NCBI GenBank assembly: GCA_019116965.1
Contig: DXAT01000060.1
Location: 24,194 to 88,193 of the forward strand
Reading direction: 5' to 3'
DNA from: Candidatus Coprenecus pullistercoris
GTDB lineage: Bacteria > Bacteroidota > Bacteroidia > Bacteroidales > UBA932
DNA length: 64,000 nucleotides
The notes below the pieces were generated by a model that saw only the letters and a program-made list of their open reading frames with translations, was not told where the DNA came from and did no database searches. This document shows, piece after piece, positions 34,151 through 45,500 of this stretch. Positions within the stretch are counted from its first letter, which is position 1. The number at the start of each line of letters is the position of its first letter. Both the position numbers and the translations under genes were made by a program.

Positions 34151-35902
34151 TTAAAAAAGATCGAATGAGTACGCTGCCTCGTGAGGCTCGCCGAATGTGA
34201 CATTGTTACCTTCCACTGTCACAGGGGCGGCCACCATATAATACACATATCCAGAGGCTACATGCACCGTTCCTTCCCAGTAACCGTAATGCGCAATAGA
34301 GTTGATGTACTCGGCGAAAGTACCGTCGTAGGCGGCAGCCTCATACTGGGCCTTGAAATAACCGGCCAGATCTGAAGGATAATAGGTATTGTAATCGTCC
34401 TCATTGATGATTGCGAACACATAAGGCACGCCGCCCACACCGGGGTCTATCTGCACGCCCATCTCGTCCATGTCATTGCTCCAGAACTCAAACCAGGGGA
34501 AGGTCAGCTCGGGAAGCCCGCCGGAGCCGCCTATAGGCTCAGTGTGAACTATCTCGCTGAACTGAGGCGTAAAGAATGTCACATCATTGAACTCTATCTC
34601 CATGCCCACTGCGAAGAGTATGTAGTCCGTATCAGGCTCGAGCTGATCGTACTCCTGAATCTCCTTGCCCACCGATGCGAACTGGCCGAAATATCTCGAA
34701 GGCGAGAGTCCCCAGGTCTCGCACACATCAAGACAGTACTGAACCATGTCGTCCTTGTACTTCTCGTATGTGGCCATAGGGATGAGGTCGAAGAAATACA
34801 TCGCCTCGTCGTTGGACGGGTCCACCTCCATATACACCATCTGGGGACCGGTAAGTTCCACATACAGTTCGAAGGTGAGTTCCTCGTCTACCGAAGCCTC
34901 CTTGGTCGTGACCTCATGGACAAACACATCGGTGGTGATGACGCCGTCATCGTAACCGTAGACCAGTATCGAATAGGATGTCGCGGGAGATAGATTGTCC
35001 CAACGCGCCGTCTCCGCAGCCGTGGACACCTCCTCCGGATTGGTCTTGGGGAGTACGGCCCTGCGCAGCTCGGCCTGGCCCATACCCTCTATGCTCTTGG
35101 AGTCGGTGAGGATGAATGTATAGGGGTCGCTGTTCGAAGGAACCACCGATACCGTGACGCTCGTCTGAGTCACCTCATCGTCGCTTACGACAAAGGTATT
35201 GGATGAAGTATTGATGTCGAGACTGACCTCCTTGACAGTCACTTCGGTAGTCAGGCCGAGATTGTCGTCAATACCGGCCAGGAGCACAAAGTAATTGAGC
35301 TCGCCGTACTGGGCCAGGTCCACACGCCAGGTGGTGTCTCCCCTGTATGCTATGATGTCGAAAGCGCTGGTGCCGTAGTTCTCGACAGCCACATCAAGTA
35401 TGCCGTCAAACGCCGCGTCCTTGTCCGAGTTGAAATCCTTCACATAATAGGACTCGGGCAGTACATCGAAGAAATACGGCATCTCCTTGTCACCGGGCCT
35501 GATTGTCAGTGTAAGCTTTGTACCGTCGGTCTCGGCAGTCAGTTCAAAACCGTCCTCACCGCTTACGCCACTCTCGGAAAGAGTCACGGACACTTCGGCC
35601 CACTGCGACTCCGACTGACCGGCCACAGCCTTTACCCTAACCGTATAATCGCCTGTCTCCAGCTCGGTAAAGCTGACTGAAGTAGCCTCCGTGGCATTCT
35701 CCTCCGAGCCGTTGAGAGTATACACATACGAGTCCGCACCTTCTACGGCAGCCCAGGTCACATCGAATGAAGAGGCTGTCTGATTCCGGACTGTCAGTTC
35801 AGGGGCGGAGAGCACTGCCGGCTTCTCCTCCTTCTGCTCACACGATACAGCCGTCATCACGGCCGCCGCAAGCACTAATGATACAATCTGTCTAATTTTC
35901 AT
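34151..35902 (-). CDS. Surface lipoprotein with fibronectin type III domain
   Basis: 583 aa. Signal peptide with lipobox TAVSC (Cys about residue 21) and EQKEEK after it, a likely surface-export signal. One clear fibronectin type III domain (about 30-110; LTVRNQTASSFDVTWAAVEGA and GDYTVRVKAVAG). The remainder consists of three or four beta modules with recurring TSYSILVYGYDDG/TDYILFAVGME strands and YFFDLIP or YVFAIINEDD segments, apparently degenerate repeats of one another. No enzymatic motif. Co-directional with the lipoprotein upstream (42-base gap), which has the same design, so they probably form an operon and may act together on the surface. Confidence 0.82.
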   Translation of the reverse strand: MKIRQIVSLVLAAAVMTAVSCEQKEEKPAVLSAPELTVRNQTASSFDVTWAAVEGADSYVYTLNGSEENATEATSVSFTELETGDYTVRVKAVAGQSESQWAEVSVTLSESGVSGEDGFELTAETDGTKLTLTIRPGDKEMPYFFDVLPESYYVKDFNSDKDAAFDGILDVAVENYGTSAFDIIAYRGDTTWRVDLAQYGELNYFVLLAGIDDNLGLTTEVTVKEVSLDINTSSNTFVVSDDEVTQTSVTVSVVPSNSDPYTFILTDSKSIEGMGQAELRRAVLPKTNPEEVSTAAETARWDNLSPATSYSILVYGYDDGVITTDVFVHEVTTKEASVDEELTFELYVELTGPQMVYMEVDPSNDEAMYFFDLIPMATYEKYKDDMVQYCLDVCETWGLSPSRYFGQFASVGKEIQEYDQLEPDTDYILFAVGMEIEFNDVTFFTPQFSEIVHTEPIGGSGGLPELTFPWFEFWSNDMDEMGVQIDPGVGGVPYVFAIINEDDYNTYYPSDLAGYFKAQYEAAAYDGTFAEYINSIAHYGYWEGTVHVASGYVYYMVAAPVTVEGNNVTFGEPHEAAYSFDLF

Positions 35903-35944
35903 GGTAATAAAAGGTAAATAAAGTGTTGTGTTGATTATCCTGTT

Positions 35945-37411
35945 TTACTCCGCGGGTGTGGTAATCGCATCGGGATAGACCGTAGGTTCGTAGAATATCA
36001 CGTCCTCGCCGTCCACATCGGTTCCGACAGCCCACAGCATATAGGAAACGCCGGGTTCTATGCCGTGGTCGAACCAGTCGAAGACCATCTCCTTCTCCCC
36101 TATCATGCCGAACATATCCAGATACTGCACGACCGTTATGGGATTCATCGAATTGCTGCAGATGTCATAGACATACTGGGGAAGGTCCTCCTTATACAGT
36201 TCATAATCGGCAAGCGGCATAGGGAAACACAGGTATCTGGCATCATCCTTAGACGGAACTATCCGGACTGTTATCTCGTAGGGATGGACGCCGAGCACAT
36301 TGAAGTCAAATGTCATGCCCTCGCTGGAAGAAGGTGTTCCGGTGGTGAACTCGAACTTGAAAATCTCGGTGCTCGGCAGGGTGTTCCAGCCGAATACGAG
36401 CAATGTGTATGATGTGCCGGGATCCAGTGTGCCGTCCCTGTATGTCATGCTCATCTCGCCCGAATATACCCGTCCGTCCTCGATATAATCCTTGTATCCT
36501 ACCTTCACGAGCTCCAGCAGGTCCTCCTGCGAATAATCGGATATCGCACTGCTCTCAAGCATCAGCACACTGTAGCTCTCGGTATCGGTGGAGGGAGTGA
36601 TATAGGCCACTGCTCCAGAAGAGGTGACATCCCGGAAGTCGACTTCGAATGTCATGTCCGACTCCGGTACCGTCCCGGCATAGAACACCTGCATGGACAT
36701 GTCGGTTATCCTCTCCAGATTCATATTGACTCCGGCCACGAGGATGTAGAGGTGCTCCTCGTACTCATACTCCACCTGCCAGTAGTCGTCACCGTGCATG
36801 GCCAGCATATTGAAAGCCTCGGAACCGAACTGCATCTCATAGGACTCCTTCGCGGCAGTCCACACATCCACGGCATTGCCTCCGAGAAGATCGAAATACT
36901 CATCGTCGAATGTCTCCCTGAAATAGTACATCTCAGGATCATCCGGATAGACATAGCAGTGAAGCATACGCCTGCTGTCCTCCGGCTCATACTCTATGGT
37001 GAACATCGGGCCCTCTCCTATATAGTTCTTGTCATTGTCATATTCCGGGCCGGCGGATTTGAGAACCACCTGTATCTCCTCCCACCATGAGGGCTGGAAC
37101 AACATGGTATCAGAAGGCATACTCCTGACACTGACCACATATGTGGAGTCAGGGGCCAGTCCGGTATAGACCACGGCCGTATCCTTGACAAGTCTTACCT
37201 CGCCGCCGGACTCGCACTCATACATGCCTGCACCGGCTACCATGTCCCAGGATATGGTGAAGGATGATGTATCCTGCGCCGCAACCCTGAGCACAGGCGT
37301 GGGAAGCTGTTCCCTGTCCGCAGGCTCCACGCCCTCTCTTTCCTCACAGGACATAAACAACGACAGTGCCGCCATAAATGACAGCACTGCTATAAATGAC
37401 AATTTTTTCAT
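35945..37411 (-). CDS. Surface lipoprotein with fibronectin type III-like domain
   Basis: 488 aa from the ATG at 37411 (MKKLSFIAVLSF), chosen over an earlier ATG because the signal peptide starts there. Lipobox LFMSC (Cys about residue 22), then EEREGVEPADRE. Fibronectin-like domain about residues 35-110 (TSSFTISWDMVAGAGMYE, APDSTYVVSVRSM). Later modules contain YYFRETFDDEYF, SYTLLVFGWNT and YLCFPMPLADYELYK, parallel to YFFDLIPMATYEKYK in the downstream protein, so the two are distant paralogues. Function unknown. Confidence 0.82.
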   Translation of the reverse strand: MKKLSFIAVLSFMAALSLFMSCEEREGVEPADREQLPTPVLRVAAQDTSSFTISWDMVAGAGMYECESGGEVRLVKDTAVVYTGLAPDSTYVVSVRSMPSDTMLFQPSWWEEIQVVLKSAGPEYDNDKNYIGEGPMFTIEYEPEDSRRMLHCYVYPDDPEMYYFRETFDDEYFDLLGGNAVDVWTAAKESYEMQFGSEAFNMLAMHGDDYWQVEYEYEEHLYILVAGVNMNLERITDMSMQVFYAGTVPESDMTFEVDFRDVTSSGAVAYITPSTDTESYSVLMLESSAISDYSQEDLLELVKVGYKDYIEDGRVYSGEMSMTYRDGTLDPGTSYTLLVFGWNTLPSTEIFKFEFTTGTPSSSEGMTFDFNVLGVHPYEITVRIVPSKDDARYLCFPMPLADYELYKEDLPQYVYDICSNSMNPITVVQYLDMFGMIGEKEMVFDWFDHGIEPGVSYMLWAVGTDVDGEDVIFYEPTVYPDAITTPAE

Positions 37412-37441
37412 CAGAATCTGTTTTAACATTACTACTGTAGG

Positions 37442-37473
37442 CAAATATACGCAGAAGCCGAGAGCAATGCAAA
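37442..37473 (-). promoter_or_regulatory. Promoter of the lipoprotein pair
   Basis: Minus-strand TTTG (37473-37470), 20-base spacer, perfect TATATTTG (37449-37442), 30 bases before the ATG at 37411. Confidence 0.8.
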
Positions 37474-37504
37474 TTTATTTGATATTGCCGAGGCGATATA
37501 TACC

Positions 37505-38824
37505 CTACGACAAGGTACCGGCGAAGCGGCTGATTCTTTCCTGCGCGTATGCGGCCGTTATCCTGAAAGTCCTGCGTCCGCTGCCCGGCAGCTCGTACAT
37601 GGCATCCATCATCACAGCCTCGCAGATGGAGCGCAGTCCACGGGCCCCGAGCTTGTATTTGAGAGCAGTATCCACTATCAGGTCCAGCACCTCGTCCTCT
37701 ATGACAAGCTTGATTCCGTCCATTCCGAACAGATGCACATACTGCTTGACAAGAGCGTTCTTCGGCTCGGTGAGAATCCTCCTGAGCGCATCCCGGTCCA
37801 GAGGATCGAGATATGTGACAATCGGCAGACGGCCTACTATCTCGGGAATCAGTCCATATGAACGCATATCCTGCGGAGCGATATACTTGAGCAGGTTCTC
37901 CATGTCGATATGTCCCTTCTTCTCCTGAGCACCGTAGCCTACCACACGGGTGTTGAGCCTTTGGGCAATCCTCTTCTCTATCCCCTCGAAGGCTCCTCCG
38001 CAGATAAACAGGATGTTGGTGGTATTGACCGGTATCATCTTCTGCTCGGGATGCTTGCGTCCTCCTGCGGGAGGGACATTGACGATACTGCCCTCCAGGA
38101 GCTTGAGCATGGCCTGCTGCACACCTTCTCCGGAGACATCCCGGGTAATGGAAGGGTTGTCGCTCTTGCGGGCTATCTTGTCTATCTCGTCTATGAACAC
38201 TATGCCTCGCTCTGCCCTGGACACATCGTAGTCAGCAGCCTGCAGCAGGCGGGACAGGATGCTCTCCACATCCTCGCCCACATAACCCGCCTCGGTCAGT
38301 ACCGTAGCGTCCACTATGGCGAAAGGCACATTGAGCATCCGGGCGATGGTCCTGGCTAAAAGAGTCTTGCCCGTACCGGTAGGACCCACCAGCAGGATAT
38401 TGGACTTTTCTATCTCCAATGCCTCCAATGCCGATTTCTCAGCATCAAGCACTTTCTGGGCCTCTGACTTTTTCTTTTTGGCCTCCGCCTCCTTCCTGCT
38501 GAAAGCCTCATTGATTCTCTTATAGTGGTTATACACGGCAACCGCCAAAGACTTCTTGGCAGCATCCTGACCTATCACATACTGGTCCAGGAAAGCGGTT
38601 ATCTGCCGTGGTGTAAAATTCAATGTCTCGCAGGACTGTGTGCCCGGTTTCGGCTCCTGCCGTCCATCGAACACCTCGTCTCCGAAAATCGAATGCACAT
38701 ATTCCGACACCCTTATGGCGCAGTCCACGCAGATGGAGCTGCCGCCTCCCTGCAGGAGCATCTCCACCTGATCGGAGGTCCGGCCGCAGAAAGCGCATTT
38801 GTCCACTTTCTTCCTATCGCTCAT
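37505..38824 (-). CDS. clpX: ClpXP protease ATPase subunit
   Basis: 439 aa AAA+ unfoldase that feeds substrates to ClpP. N-terminal zinc-binding domain CAFCGR...CVDC (residues about 9-37), Walker A GPTGTGKT near 149, Walker B FIDEIDKI near 214, sensor region and [13 protein letters not shown] near the end. Length and order match ClpX. The start overlaps the clpP stop region by 11 bases (38814-38824), giving the classical tig-clpP-clpX operon. Confidence 0.98.
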   Translation of the reverse strand: MSDRKKVDKCAFCGRTSDQVEMLLQGGGSSICVDCAIRVSEYVHSIFGDEVFDGRQEPKPGTQSCETLNFTPRQITAFLDQYVIGQDAAKKSLAVAVYNHYKRINEAFSRKEAEAKKKKSEAQKVLDAEKSALEALEIEKSNILLVGPTGTGKTLLARTIARMLNVPFAIVDATVLTEAGYVGEDVESILSRLLQAADYDVSRAERGIVFIDEIDKIARKSDNPSITRDVSGEGVQQAMLKLLEGSIVNVPPAGGRKHPEQKMIPVNTTNILFICGGAFEGIEKRIAQRLNTRVVGYGAQEKKGHIDMENLLKYIAPQDMRSYGLIPEIVGRLPIVTYLDPLDRDALRRILTEPKNALVKQYVHLFGMDGIKLVIEDEVLDLIVDTALKYKLGARGLRSICEAVMMDAMYELPGSGRRTFRITAAYAQERISRFAGTLS

Positions 38825-39488
38825 CTTTCTTCTGCAGTATATTGTCCACCATCCCGTAGGCCAATGCCTCTGATGCCGTCATCCAGTAATCACGGTCCGC
38901 ATCCTTGGCAATCTTCTCCACAGTCTGCCCGGTATGTACGGAAAGTATGTCGTAAAGCTCGCCCTTGAGCTTGCGGATCTCGGCCGCGGCAATCTCGATA
39001 TCCGATGCCTGTCCCTCGGCTCCGCCCATAGGCTGGTGTATCAGCACCCTGGAATGAGGAAGCACGGAACGCTTGCCCTTTGCTCCGGCGGTTAGCAATA
39101 CAGCGGCCATCGAAGCGGCCATGCCGGTACAGATAGTGGCCACATCCGGACCCACGAGCTGCATGGTGTCGTAGATTCCTAAACCGGCGTAAACCATTCC
39201 CCCGGGAGAGTTGATATAGATCTGGATATCGGCCGACGAATCCGTAGATTCCAGGAACAGGAGCTGGGCCTGCACGATATTGGCCACATCGTTGTCGATA
39301 CCCACTCCGAGGAAGATGATACGGTCCATCATCAGACGCGAGAACACATCCATGGACGCCACATTGAGCTGACGCTCCTCGATGATGGTGGGGTTGATAT
39401 AACCGGAATACACCTTGGAATATGAGTCCAGACGGGCTGAGCTCATTCCAAGGTGTTTCACTGCATATTTCTCGAACTCAGAAGCCAT
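38814..39488 (-). CDS. clpP: ATP-dependent Clp protease proteolytic subunit
   Basis: 224 aa serine protease forming the two-ring ClpP chamber. Catalytic serine in [10 protein letters not shown] near residue 122, histidine in [14 protein letters not shown] near 146, and aspartate further on (DADRDYWM region). [15 protein letters not shown] for substrate binding is present. Four bases after tig stop, overlapping clpX. Confidence 0.97.
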   Translation of the reverse strand: MASEFEKYAVKHLGMSSARLDSYSKVYSGYINPTIIEERQLNVASMDVFSRLMMDRIIFLGVGIDNDVANIVQAQLLFLESTDSSADIQIYINSPGGMVYAGLGIYDTMQLVGPDVATICTGMAASMAAVLLTAGAKGKRSVLPHSRVLIHQPMGGAEGQASDIEIAAAEIRKLKGELYDILSVHTGQTVEKIAKDADRDYWMTASEALAYGMVDNILQKKDER

Positions 39489-39492
39489 GGGA

Positions 39493-40815
39493 CTACTGGT
39501 TCATCTTGCGGAGCTCAGCCGAGCTGATCTCCTTGTTGTCCAAAGTGACGGTTTTGCGCACGAAGTCCAGGACCACATTCTCCTGAGCCTTCTCAGCGAT
39601 ACGGCGTCCCTGCTTGTCATCAGCCATGATGTTGGCGGCATAGCCCTTGAGATGCTCCTCGGGCACATTGCTGAGACCGTACATGGCGAACTGATAGCGG
39701 GCCAGTTTCAGGGCCTCCGCATTCAGGTCATCCTTGGTAACCTCGAGTTTGTTGTCTGCCATGATGCGGCCCTCTACGGTCTGCCACTTGAAGTCCTTGA
39801 TGAACATGGGGAAGTCCTTGTCGATGTCCTCCTTGGAAAACTTGCCCTCGTTGACCTGATACAGCCATCTCTTGAGGAAATCCTCGGAGACCTTTATATC
39901 GGCCTTGTTCATCAGGTACTCCCTGGCGTCCAGCATGAAGCGGTAGTCGCTCTCCTGCTTGAACTCGTCAGTCATACGCTCAGTCACGGCTTTGTCGAAC
40001 TCAGCCTCGTCATGAACCTTGTCGGGTCCGAAAAGAGCATCGTAAAGCTCCTTGCCGGGCACTGCGTCCACATAGTTCTTCACATCCTTGACCTCCAGAT
40101 GCCATACCGGCTCAGTCGAGGCGAGCTCCTCTTTCTTGACGCGGAGCATGGCGGCGCGGTCGGCCTCGTTGGGGAAGGTGGCCACCACATCCACATCCAT
40201 CACATCTCCCGTCTTCTTTCCGACAAACTGTGCTTTCGCATCATCGGAAAGCACGGAGGTGGCGATGTACGCTCCCTCGACCTTGCGCTCACCCTGAGTC
40301 ATGTCGGCGATAACGAAATCACCGTCCTTTACCTCCGGGCAGCTCTCCAGGCGGGAATACTGCTTGAAGAGCATCTTCTTGTACTCCTCTTTCTCCTTGT
40401 CGTTGACAGGTATCGTATAATAAGGTATCTTGTCCTCGGCGGATACCGTCAGGTCGAACTTGGGCGCCAGGGCGATGTCGAAGGTAAAGTCGAACTCCTC
40501 ACCGCCGTCGAAATCGTTCTTGGCCTCAGTATCCTCAACAGGAAGAGGCTCACCGATGACAGTCAGCTTATGCTCTTCGATGTAATTATTGAGACTGTCG
40601 GATATAAGCTGATTGACAGACTCCACAAGCGCCTGTCCGCCATAAAGTCTCTCGATGAGGGCCATGGGAGCCATGCCCCTTCTGAAACCCTTGATGTCCG
40701 CATTGCGGCGGAAGCGGTTGAGAGCTTTCTTTCTGCTGTCAGCATAATCGTCTTTTACAAAATGGAATGACAGTCTTATCGTCAGTCCGTCATTTACTAA
40801 TTCTTTTACTTCCAT
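39493..40815 (-). CDS. tig: Trigger factor
   Basis: 440 aa from the ATG at 40815 (MEVKELVNDGLTIRLS). Ribosome-bound chaperone. N-terminal ribosome-binding domain carries the loop GFRRGMAPMALIERLYG near residue 45 (canonical GFRxGxxP). The middle FKBP-like domain (about 150-240) is recognisable but degenerate, as usual in Bacteroidota. Long helical C-terminal domain. First gene of tig-clpP-clpX. Confidence 0.94.
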   Translation of the reverse strand: MEVKELVNDGLTIRLSFHFVKDDYADSRKKALNRFRRNADIKGFRRGMAPMALIERLYGGQALVESVNQLISDSLNNYIEEHKLTVIGEPLPVEDTEAKNDFDGGEEFDFTFDIALAPKFDLTVSAEDKIPYYTIPVNDKEKEEYKKMLFKQYSRLESCPEVKDGDFVIADMTQGERKVEGAYIATSVLSDDAKAQFVGKKTGDVMDVDVVATFPNEADRAAMLRVKKEELASTEPVWHLEVKDVKNYVDAVPGKELYDALFGPDKVHDEAEFDKAVTERMTDEFKQESDYRFMLDAREYLMNKADIKVSEDFLKRWLYQVNEGKFSKEDIDKDFPMFIKDFKWQTVEGRIMADNKLEVTKDDLNAEALKLARYQFAMYGLSNVPEEHLKGYAANIMADDKQGRRIAEKAQENVVLDFVRKTVTLDNKEISSAELRKMNQ

Positions 40816-40851
40816 ATCGTTTATAATTTTTGTCTTTACTGGATAAGTGCG

Positions 40852-40882
40852 CAAAAGTAAATAAAATCCTTTATTTTACAAA
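40852..40882 (-). promoter_or_regulatory. Promoter of tig-clpP-clpX
   Basis: Minus-strand TTTG (40882-40879), 19-base spacer, perfect TACTTTTG (40859-40852), 36 bases before the tig ATG. Its -33 element lies inside the spacer of the divergent tpiA promoter, so the two probably compete for polymerase. Confidence 0.85.
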
Positions 40883-40899
40883 AGATTGAGTTATATTTG
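40870..40899 (+). promoter_or_regulatory. Promoter of tpiA
   Basis: TTTA (40870-40873), 18-base spacer, perfect TATATTTG (40892-40899), 23 bases before the tpiA ATG. Confidence 0.7.
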
Positions 40900-40922
40900 C
40901 CTTTATTTAAATTCTGACTGAT

Positions 40923-41675
40923 ATGAGAAAGAAAACCGTAGCCGGCAACTGGAAGATGAATACCCTCATCGATGAGGGGGCAGCCCTTGCCAAAGACATT
41001 GTAGACATTATCCATGAAGTCCCCTCGGATGTACAGATCATACTCGCGCCGCCTTTCACCCATCTTGACCGCGTAGGCGGAATCATCAGCGGCAGCCCTG
41101 TGGCCCTGTCCGCCCAGAACTGCGCCGACAAGGACAAGGGCGCGTACACCGGAGAGGTGTCGGCGGCCATGCTCGCATCAGCCGGATGCCGTTATGTGAT
41201 TCTCGGTCACTCGGAGCGCAGGGAATACTACCACGAGACATCGGCTACCCTCAACGACAAGATAGCCCTGGCCCTTGCCAACGGCCTGAGCCCCATCTTC
41301 TGCGTGGGCGAGAGACTTGAGGAGAGAGAGGCGGGCAGACATTTCGATGTGGTGGGGAACCAGATCAGGGAAGTGCTCTTCAATCTCACCGAGGAACAGA
41401 TGGAGAAAGTAGTGGTGGCATACGAGCCGGTATGGGCCATCGGCACAGGCAAGACAGCCACAGCGGAACAGGCGCAGGAAATCCATGCGTTCATCCGCAG
41501 CACACTTGCCGGAAAGTTCGGCACACTGGCGGAGGACATCACTATACTTTACGGCGGAAGCTGCAAGCCGTCCAATGCGCGTGAGCTATTCGCCTGCAAG
41601 GACATCGACGGAGGTCTGATCGGAGGAGCATCACTCAAGGCGGCGGATTTCATAGCCATAGCCAAAAGTTTCTAA
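40923..41675 (+). CDS. tpiA: Triose-phosphate isomerase
   Basis: 250 aa TIM-barrel enzyme of glycolysis interconverting dihydroxyacetone phosphate and glyceraldehyde 3-phosphate. Substrate lysine in AGNWKMN (residue about 11), catalytic histidine in ILGHSERR near 98, catalytic glutamate in [15 protein letters not shown] near 168, phosphate loop LYGGSCKP near 211. Full length. prmA follows after 5 bases. Confidence 0.97.
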   Translation: MRKKTVAGNWKMNTLIDEGAALAKDIVDIIHEVPSDVQIILAPPFTHLDRVGGIISGSPVALSAQNCADKDKGAYTGEVSAAMLASAGCRYVILGHSERREYYHETSATLNDKIALALANGLSPIFCVGERLEEREAGRHFDVVGNQIREVLFNLTEEQMEKVVVAYEPVWAIGTGKTATAEQAQEIHAFIRSTLAGKFGTLAEDITILYGGSCKPSNARELFACKDIDGGLIGGASLKAADFIAIAKSF

Positions 41676-41680
41676 GCAGG

Positions 41681-42550
41681 ATGGAATACATAGAAGTCTC
41701 CATCGAGATCACCCCGTTCAAGGAAGAATACGCCGAGATAGTCACCGCTGAGATCGAAGACCTGGGGTTCGAGAGCTACCTGACCGAGGAGCCTTATCTG
41801 AAAGCATACATTCCCAGGGAACAGTTCAGCGAACCGAAGCTGAGGACAGTGCTCGGCCTCATTCCCGAAACGGAGTTCAAGGTGCGCCACACCCTGTCCA
41901 TGATTCAGGAGCAGAACTGGAACGCTCTTTGGGAATCGTCCTTCGAGCCGGTGGTCATCGACGGACGCTGCACCATAAAAGCTTCCTTCCACAAGGGCCT
42001 GCCCAGGACCAAATACACTATTGTCATAGACCCGAAAATGGCTTTCGGCACCGGGCATCATCAGACTACATCACTGATTATCAAAAGTATGATGCAGCAC
42101 GAGAAAGAGATTAAGGGCAAGCAGGTGCTGGACATGGGCTGCGGCACAGGCATTCTGTCCATATTAGCGGCAAAGATGAAGGCAGCCGTACCGGTACATG
42201 CCATCGACATCGACCCCGTCGCAGTAAATTCCGCCAGGGAGAACGCCCGCCGCAACCGCACCGGAGACCGCATAACCACCCTATGCGGAGACGCATCGCT
42301 CATACAGGCAGGCAAATACGATCTGATTATCGCCAACATCAACCGCAACATCATCCTCGAGGACCTGTCGACCTACTCAAGAGGACTGCGGCCTGAAGGC
42401 CGGCTGATTACCAGCGGCTTCTATGTGGAGGACTGCGCCATGATAGAGGCAGAGGCCGCCCGGCAGGGCCTGACGCGCACCGGAGGAGACAGCTTGGACC
42501 GCTGGGCGACCGTCACATTCGTAAAAACATCAAATCCAGACACCCATTAA
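41681..42550 (+). CDS. prmA: Ribosomal protein L11 methyltransferase
   Basis: 289 aa. SAM-dependent trimethylation of ribosomal protein L11. N-terminal L11-recognition domain, then FGTGHHQTTSL near residue 125 and SAM motif I LDMGCGTGILSILAAK near 148, ANINRNI near 207 (the NPP-like motif reads NIN). Typical length. Translated right after tpiA; tricorn protease gene follows after 12 bases. Confidence 0.92.
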   Translation: MEYIEVSIEITPFKEEYAEIVTAEIEDLGFESYLTEEPYLKAYIPREQFSEPKLRTVLGLIPETEFKVRHTLSMIQEQNWNALWESSFEPVVIDGRCTIKASFHKGLPRTKYTIVIDPKMAFGTGHHQTTSLIIKSMMQHEKEIKGKQVLDMGCGTGILSILAAKMKAAVPVHAIDIDPVAVNSARENARRNRTGDRITTLCGDASLIQAGKYDLIIANINRNIILEDLSTYSRGLRPEGRLITSGFYVEDCAMIEAEAARQGLTRTGGDSLDRWATVTFVKTSNPDTH

Positions 42551-42562
42551 CAATCATACCGA

Positions 42563-45500
42563 ATGAAAAGAATACTTATACTCACCTTAGCCGCCGCAAG
42601 TCTCATATCAGGGCAGGCAGCGGCATTCTCCGCCGGTGCGTCTACCTCTGACAACACTCCGCTGTGGATGAGATACCCTCAGATCTCACCGGACGGCAGC
42701 AGGATAGCATTCGCATACCAGGGCGACATATACTATGTACCCGTATCAGGCGGTGATGCCGTAAGACTCACCGCCACAGAGGACTATGATTCCAAGCCCA
42801 TATGGTCCCCTGACGGCCGCACCATAGCCTTCGTATCCGACAGGTTCGGAGGCATGGACATATTCACCATGAGCGTGGACGGAGGCAAGGCCACCCGGCT
42901 TACCACTCATTCCGGCACTGAGACTCCGCTGGCATTCTCTCCCGACGGCAAGTATCTCTACTTCTCGGCCGCCATCCAGGATCCGGCGTCCAGCGTCATG
43001 TGGCCCGCACCATGGCTGACAGAAGTATACCGCGTCAAAGTCGGAGGAGGACGCCCCGAATTAGTGACGGCCGCCACCGCCTGCTCCATCAGTTTCGATA
43101 CCGACGGAGAGTCGTTTCTGTACTACAACCGGACCAGCGTGGAGGACATCTGGCGCAAGCACCACACCTCCTCCGCTGCCAGGGACATATTCTACTACGA
43201 TGCGGCTGACGGCACCCACAGACAGATCACGCACAATCCCGGTGAGGACCGCGACCCCGTGTTCGCATCCGACGGAGAGATTGTATTCCTGAGCGAGCGC
43301 GACGGAGGCTCATTCAATGTCTACAGGGCATCCATGGGCGACACTGACCGAGCAACCGCCGTCACCTCTTTCAAGAAACATCCTGTACGCTTCCTGAGCC
43401 GCGCCGACAACGGCACCCTCTGCTTCGGATACCATGGAGAGATATACACCGTCTCCGGGGACGGCAAACCCTCAAAGGTAAACATCAGTATCGTCAACGA
43501 CAACCTCAACCAGCCTGCCGTCATCAGTCCGGGAAGCGTGAGGGAGATGGCTTTCTCCGATGACGGAAAGGAGATCATACTGCAGAGCCGCGGAGAAGTG
43601 TTCGCCACCACCGGCGAATACAGCACCACCAAGCAGATCAGCCGAACTGCGGCAGCCGAGGAGGGAATAACCGTTTCGCCTGACGGCAAGACGATTGTCT
43701 ACGCCTCCGAGCGCACCGGATGCTGGAACCTCTACAAGGCCACGCTGGCCGATGAGGACGAGCTGCATTTCGCCTATGCGACACTTATAGATGAGGAGCC
43801 CCTGCTCAAGGATGACGGCAACGAGCGCATGTATCCCTCATTCTCTCCCGACGGAAAGGAAATAGCTTTCATTGAGAACCGCAACATCCTCAAGGTGCTC
43901 AATCTCGAGTCCGGCAAAGTCCGTCAGATTACAGACGGCTCGCAGCACTACGGTGAGTTCCAGTACGACTGGTCGCCAGACGGCAAATGGTTCGCGCTGA
44001 CCCTGATCACCAACCGCCGCGACCCGTACAGCGACATAGGTATCGTCTCCGCCGTGAACGGAGGCAGGATCCACAATGTCACCAACAGCGGATACATCGA
44101 CCACTCGCCGCAGTGGGTGATGGACGGCAACGCCATCATCTTCATATCCAACCGCCTGGGCCTCAGGTCTCACGCCTCATGGGGCAGTCAGGACGATGTT
44201 TTCATCGCATTCATGAACAGGGAGACCTACGACAGGTTCAACATGAGCGAGGAGGAGTTCGCCCTTTACAAGGAGAAAGAAGAGGCAGCTGAGAAGAAAG
44301 CCAAGGAAGCTGAAAAAGCAGAAAAGGACAAAGCGTCCAAGGACAAGAAGGGCAAGAAGGACGCCGACAATGCAGAAACTGCGGAGGAGGACAAGGACAT
44401 CGAGATCGACTTCGCAGGCCTGGAGCACCGCATCATGCGTCTGACCCCCATGTCCTCCACCCTTGCCTCGGCAGCTCTGACAGAGGACGGAGAGAGTCTG
44501 TACTTCCTGAGCGCCTTCGAAAAGGGTTTCGACCTCTGGGAACTGTCCACACGCACCGGAGCCGTATCGCTGATAAAGAAGCTCAACACATCCTACGCCT
44601 CCCTGGCCTTTGACAAGGACGGAAAGAATCTCTACATCCTGGGCCACCGCCCCCAGATCATGAATATCGGCAGCAAGCAGGTAAAACCGGTCAACTTCAA
44701 CATGGCCATGGAACTGGACCGTGCCGCCGAAAGAGCCTATATGTTCGACCATGTATTCAGGCAGCAGGAAAAGAAATTCTACACCGACACATACCACGGA
44801 GTAGACCTGGAGCAGTTACGCGAGGACTACCGTCCGTTCCTGGCCCACATCAACAACAACTACGATTTCTCCGAGATGCTTGCCGAGATACTCGGTGAGC
44901 TGAATGTGTCCCACACCGGTTCGGGCTACGGCGGACGCATGGCCGAGAAAGCGACTCCTGCCCTCGGACTGCTGATGGACATGCAGTATGACGGCGACGG
45001 TCTCCGCGTAGACGAGGTGCTGACGGACGGCCCGTTCGCTGTAAGCAGCTCGAAAGTCAAGGCCGGTGTCATCCTGGAAGCCATCGACGGAGAGAAGATA
45101 CTCGTCGGTGAGGACTGGTTCCCTCTGATCAACGGCAAGACCGGTGACTATGTGCTCTTCTCTTTCTACGACCCGGCGACCAAGGAACGCTGGAACGAAG
45201 TGGCCAAGCCTATCTCCGGCTACGAGCAGAACGAGATGCTGTACCGGAGGTGGGTCGAAAGCCGCGCTGCCGAAGTGGACAGTCTCTCCGGCGGACGCTT
45301 GGGCTATGTGCATATCCGCTCCATGGGAGATGACAGCTACCGTGATGTCTATGCCGATATCCTCGGCAAGTACAATCTCCGTGACGGCATCGTCATCGAC
45401 ACCAGATACAACGGAGGAGGACGCCTGCACGAGGATATCGAGATCCTCTTCAGCGGAGAGAAATATCTGGAGCAGGTCATTCAGGGAACGGTCGTATGCG

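Noticed and set aside
37375..37405. Short repeat ATAAATGACA occurring twice in the signal-peptide region
   Set aside because: It encodes two similar hydrophobic stretches of the signal peptide (SFMAALS and SFIAVLS); no further copies or wider structure.
39415..40770. A 451-codon open frame on the plus strand
   Set aside because: Antisense to tig, which has clear trigger-factor motifs.
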